Under the pieces are notes generated by a model. It was not told the DNA's origin. It saw only the letters and a program-made list of their open reading frames with translations, and did no database searches. Made by a program: the position numbers and the translations under genes. This document shows positions 61,638 to 64,000 of a DNA stretch of 64,000 bases, in pieces. Source of the stretch: Rhodococcus phenolicus (lineage in GTDB: Bacteria; Actinomycetota; Actinomycetes; Mycobacteriales; Mycobacteriaceae); assembly GCF_001646785.1 (NCBI RefSeq), contig NZ_LRRH01000061.1, positions 1 to 64,000 of the forward strand, given 5' to 3'. Within the stretch, counting starts at the first letter, position 1. Every line of letters begins with the position of its first letter.

Positions 61638-64000
61638 GTGCTGCTGCCGGATCTGATCCCCGACCCCGTCGACGAGGACTCGCTGTTCGACGCCTTCACC
61701 TCCTGGACGAGCGACCGGGGCCTGACGCTCTATCCGGCGCAGGAGGAAGCGTTGATGGAGCTCGTCGCCGGCTCGAACGTCATCCTGGCGACGCCCACGG
61801 GTTCGGGAAAGTCGATGGTGGCGCTCGGCGCGCACTTCTTCGCGCTCGCCACCGGCAAGCGCACGTTCTACACCGCCCCCATCAAGGCACTGGTCAGCGA
61901 GAAGTTCTTCGCGCTGTGCGAGGTGTTCGGCGCCGACCTCGTCGGGATGATGACCGGTGACGCCTCGGTGAATTCCGGGGCGCCGATCATCTGCGCGACC
62001 GCCGAGATCGTCGCGAACCTGGCGTTGCGCGAGGGCGCCGACTCGGACATCGGTCAGGTGATCATGGACGAGTTCCACTTCTACTCCGAGCCGGACCGCG
62101 GCTGGGCGTGGCAGGTGCCGCTGATCGAGCTTCCGCACGCCCAGTTCCTGCTGATGTCGGCGACCCTCGGCGACGTCGGCCGGTTCCGGGAGGATCTGAC
62201 GCGGCGCACCGGCCGGCCCACCACCGAGGTCTCGGGCGCCGAACGGCCGGTGCCGCTGACTTACTCGTATTCGCTCGCGCCGATCGGCGAGGCCATCGAG
62301 GAGCTGGTCACCACGCATCAGGCTCCGGTCTACGTCGTGCACTTCACGCAGGCCGCGGCCCTCGAACGCGCTCAGGCACTGACGAGCGTCAACATGTGCA
62401 GCAAGGCGGAGAAGGAGGCGATCGCCGAGGCCATCGGCGCGTTCCGGTTCTCGACGGGCTTCGGCAGGACACTGTCGCGGCTGGTGCGGCACGGCATCGG
62501 CGTGCACCACGCCGGGATGCTGCCGAAGTACCGGCGGCTCGTCGAGCGTCTCGCGCAGGACGGACTGCTCAAGGTCATCTGCGGGACCGACACACTGGGT
62601 GTCGGGATCAACGTGCCGATCCGCACGGTTCTGCTGACGGGTCTGACGAAGTTCGACGGCACCCGCATGCGCCAGCTCAAGGCCCGCGAGTTCCATCAGA
62701 TCGCGGGTCGCGCCGGGCGTGCCGGGTTCGACACGATGGGCACGGTCGTCGTGCAGGCCCCCGAGCACGAGATCGAGAACCACCGCGCGCTCGCCAAGGC
62801 CGGCGACGATCCGAAGAAGAAGCGGAAGGTCCAGCGCAAGAAGGCGCCCGAGGGTTTCGTGTCGTGGGGCGAAGCGACGTTCGAGAAGATCGTGGCCGCG
62901 GCGCCGGAGCCGATGGTCTCGCGGTTCCACGTCACCAATTCGATGCTGCTGAACGTCATTGCCCGGCCCGGCAACTGCTTCGACGCCATGCGGCACCTGC
63001 TCGAGGACAATCACGAGCCCCGCAAGGCGCAGCGCCGGCACATCCTGCGGGCCGTCGAGCTGTACCGGGGCCTGCTCCAGGCGGGCATCGTCGAACGCCT
63101 CGACGCCCCCGACGAGGACGGTCGCTGGGCACGGCTGACCGTCGACCTGCAACGCGATTTCGCGTTGAACCAGCCGCTGTCACCCTTCGCGCTGGCGGTC
63201 CTCGAACTGCTCGACATCGAGTCCCCCACCTACGCGCTCGACGTCGTGTCGGTGATCGAATCGACGCTCGACGACCCGCGCCAGGTCCTGTTCGCGCAAC
63301 AGCACGCCGCGCGCGGTGAAGCCGTCGCCCAGATGAAGGCGGACGGGATCGAATACGACGAGCGCATGGAGCTGCTCGAGGAGGTCACCTGGCCCAAGCC
63401 GCTCGTGGAACTGCTCGAGCCGGCGTTCGAGACGTACCGGGCGGGGCATCCGTGGGTGTCCGAGACGCCGCTCTCACCCAAGTCGGTGGTGCGGGACATG
63501 GTCGAGAAGTCGATGACCTTCGCCGAACTGGTCTCCCACTACGGGCTCGCCCGGTCGGAGGGGCTCGTACTGCGCTACCTCGCGGACGCGTACCGGGCAC
63601 TGCGCCAGACCGTGCCGGACTCGGCACGCACCGAGGAGCTCGAGGATCTCACCGAGTGGCTCGGTGAGCTGATCCGCCAGGTCGATTCGTCGCTGCTCGA
63701 CGAATGGGAACAGCTCGCCAACCCGGGTGTCGAATCCGACGATCAGCAGCTCGCGTTCGGCGCGGACACCCCCCGTCCGATCTCGGCGAACACCCGCGCG
63801 TTCAAGGTGATGATCCGTAACGCGATGTTCAAGCGTGTCGAGCTGGCGTCGCGGAAACGGTGGGACGATCTGGCGGCGCTCGGTGACGGCCTCGAGGCCG
63901 AGGACTGGGCGGACCTGCTCGAGCTGTACTTCGACGAGTACGACGAGATCGGCACCGGCCCCGACGCGCGCGGTCCGGGTCTGTTCTCCGTCGTGCAGGA
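61638..64000 (+). CDS. DExH RNA helicase with DUF3516-like C-terminus (partial)
   Basis: Runs open from GTG 61638 off the right edge, 787 codons so far. Walker A TPTGSGKS (52-59), DEFH motif (144-147), LLMSATLGD (motif III), and FHQIAGRAGRAGF (motif VI) place it among Ski2/Mtr4-like helicases. The long C-terminal part fits the actinobacterial DUF3516 group. A basic DDPKKKRKVQRKKAPEGF stretch follows the helicase core (392-398 for PKKKRKV). Probably unwinds RNA during processing or decay. The gene is cut by the window end. Confidence 0.9.
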   Translation, partial: MLLPDLIPDPVDEDSLFDAFTSWTSDRGLTLYPAQEEALMELVAGSNVILATPTGSGKSMVALGAHFFALATGKRTFYTAPIKALVSEKFFALCEVFGADLVGMMTGDASVNSGAPIICATAEIVANLALREGADSDIGQVIMDEFHFYSEPDRGWAWQVPLIELPHAQFLLMSATLGDVGRFREDLTRRTGRPTTEVSGAERPVPLTYSYSLAPIGEAIEELVTTHQAPVYVVHFTQAAALERAQALTSVNMCSKAEKEAIAEAIGAFRFSTGFGRTLSRLVRHGIGVHHAGMLPKYRRLVERLAQDGLLKVICGTDTLGVGINVPIRTVLLTGLTKFDGTRMRQLKAREFHQIAGRAGRAGFDTMGTVVVQAPEHEIENHRALAKAGDDPKKKRKVQRKKAPEGFVSWGEATFEKIVAAAPEPMVSRFHVTNSMLLNVIARPGNCFDAMRHLLEDNHEPRKAQRRHILRAVELYRGLLQAGIVERLDAPDEDGRWARLTVDLQRDFALNQPLSPFALAVLELLDIESPTYALDVVSVIESTLDDPRQVLFAQQHAARGEAVAQMKADGIEYDERMELLEEVTWPKPLVELLEPAFETYRAGHPWVSETPLSPKSVVRDMVEKSMTFAELVSHYGLARSEGLVLRYLADAYRALRQTVPDSARTEELEDLTEWLGELIRQVDSSLLDEWEQLANPGVESDDQQLAFGADTPRPISANTRAFKVMIRNAMFKRVELASRKRWDDLAALGDGLEAEDWADLLELYFDEYDEIGTGPDARGPGLFSVVQ

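Noticed and set aside
1-64000. Prophage, transposon or genomic island
   Set aside because: No transposase, integrase, phage structural gene or attachment repeat was found, and gene order follows the conserved mycobacterial block.

Overview
The window is about 64 kb of high-GC actinobacterial chromosome, almost certainly from Rhodococcus or a close mycolate-bearing relative (Mycobacteriales). The evidence is the arabinogalactan/LAM arabinofuranosyltransferase AftC, the cell-envelope protein Cei, polyphosphate glucokinase, the sigA/sigB pair with ideR and galE, a WS/DGAT acyltransferase and many families restricted to this order (DUF3000, DUF3093, DUF3099, DUF3159, DUF3710, DUF4192, DUF4193). 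From memory, the order closely follows the Mycobacterium tuberculosis block Rv2669-Rv2715. This is core chromosome: I see no insertion sequence, prophage, CRISPR array or integrated plasmid.

Region by region. 1-600: five tRNA genes (Gly-Cys-Val-Gly-Val) ending in a strong hairpin. 683-1327: an orphan LeuA-type regulatory-domain protein preceded by a short leader peptide and mutually exclusive stems that look like an attenuator. 1584-7760: GNAT, ZapE ATPase, a secreted alpha/beta-hydrolase that seems to have lost its catalytic residues, AftC, MsrB, lactate dehydrogenase. 7771-13301: a tightly packed coproporphyrin-type heme operon hemE-hemY-hemQ that continues into a molybdopterin oxidoreductase. 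13443-24479: DUF3000, RNase D, a pyruvate-oxidase-like enzyme, the fadA-fadB beta-oxidation pair with a palindromic operator, a sugar porter, and dxs.

24680-31740: a MarR-controlled multidrug exporter, an m5U-type RNA methyltransferase coupled to a KimA-like APC permease, and divergently the RCK pair ceoB/ceoC. 31748-41944: envelope and housekeeping genes (DUF3159, OB-fold protein, hydrolase, WS/DGAT, DUF3710, dut, DUF3093, DUF4193, cei, suhB, ppgK) ending in the principal sigma factor sigA. 42011-51218: a second potassium module (khtT-khtU), small Cys-motif proteins, a superfamily II helicase, YihY, a methyltransferase, and sigB with a clear ECF-type promoter. 51327-64000: a GNAT/acyl-CoA-synthetase fusion (Pat-type protein acetyltransferase) overlapping the deacetylase acuC, the iron regulator ideR, galE, DUF4192, a lipoprotein, a PAC2 protein, an alpha/beta-hydrolase and a DExH RNA helicase that runs off the right edge.

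Functional themes: heme biosynthesis, potassium homeostasis (one permease, two RCK proteins, one K+/H+ antiporter with its regulator), stress and iron transcription control (sigA, sigB, ideR), reversible protein acetylation (Pat-AcuC) and envelope building. Nothing here amounts to a wholly new multi-gene system. The most unusual items are the LeuA-domain attenuator, the Mo enzyme tied to the heme operon, the active-site-less hydrolase, the potassium cluster, the Pat-AcuC overlap and the hairpin that covers the galE ribosome-binding site.
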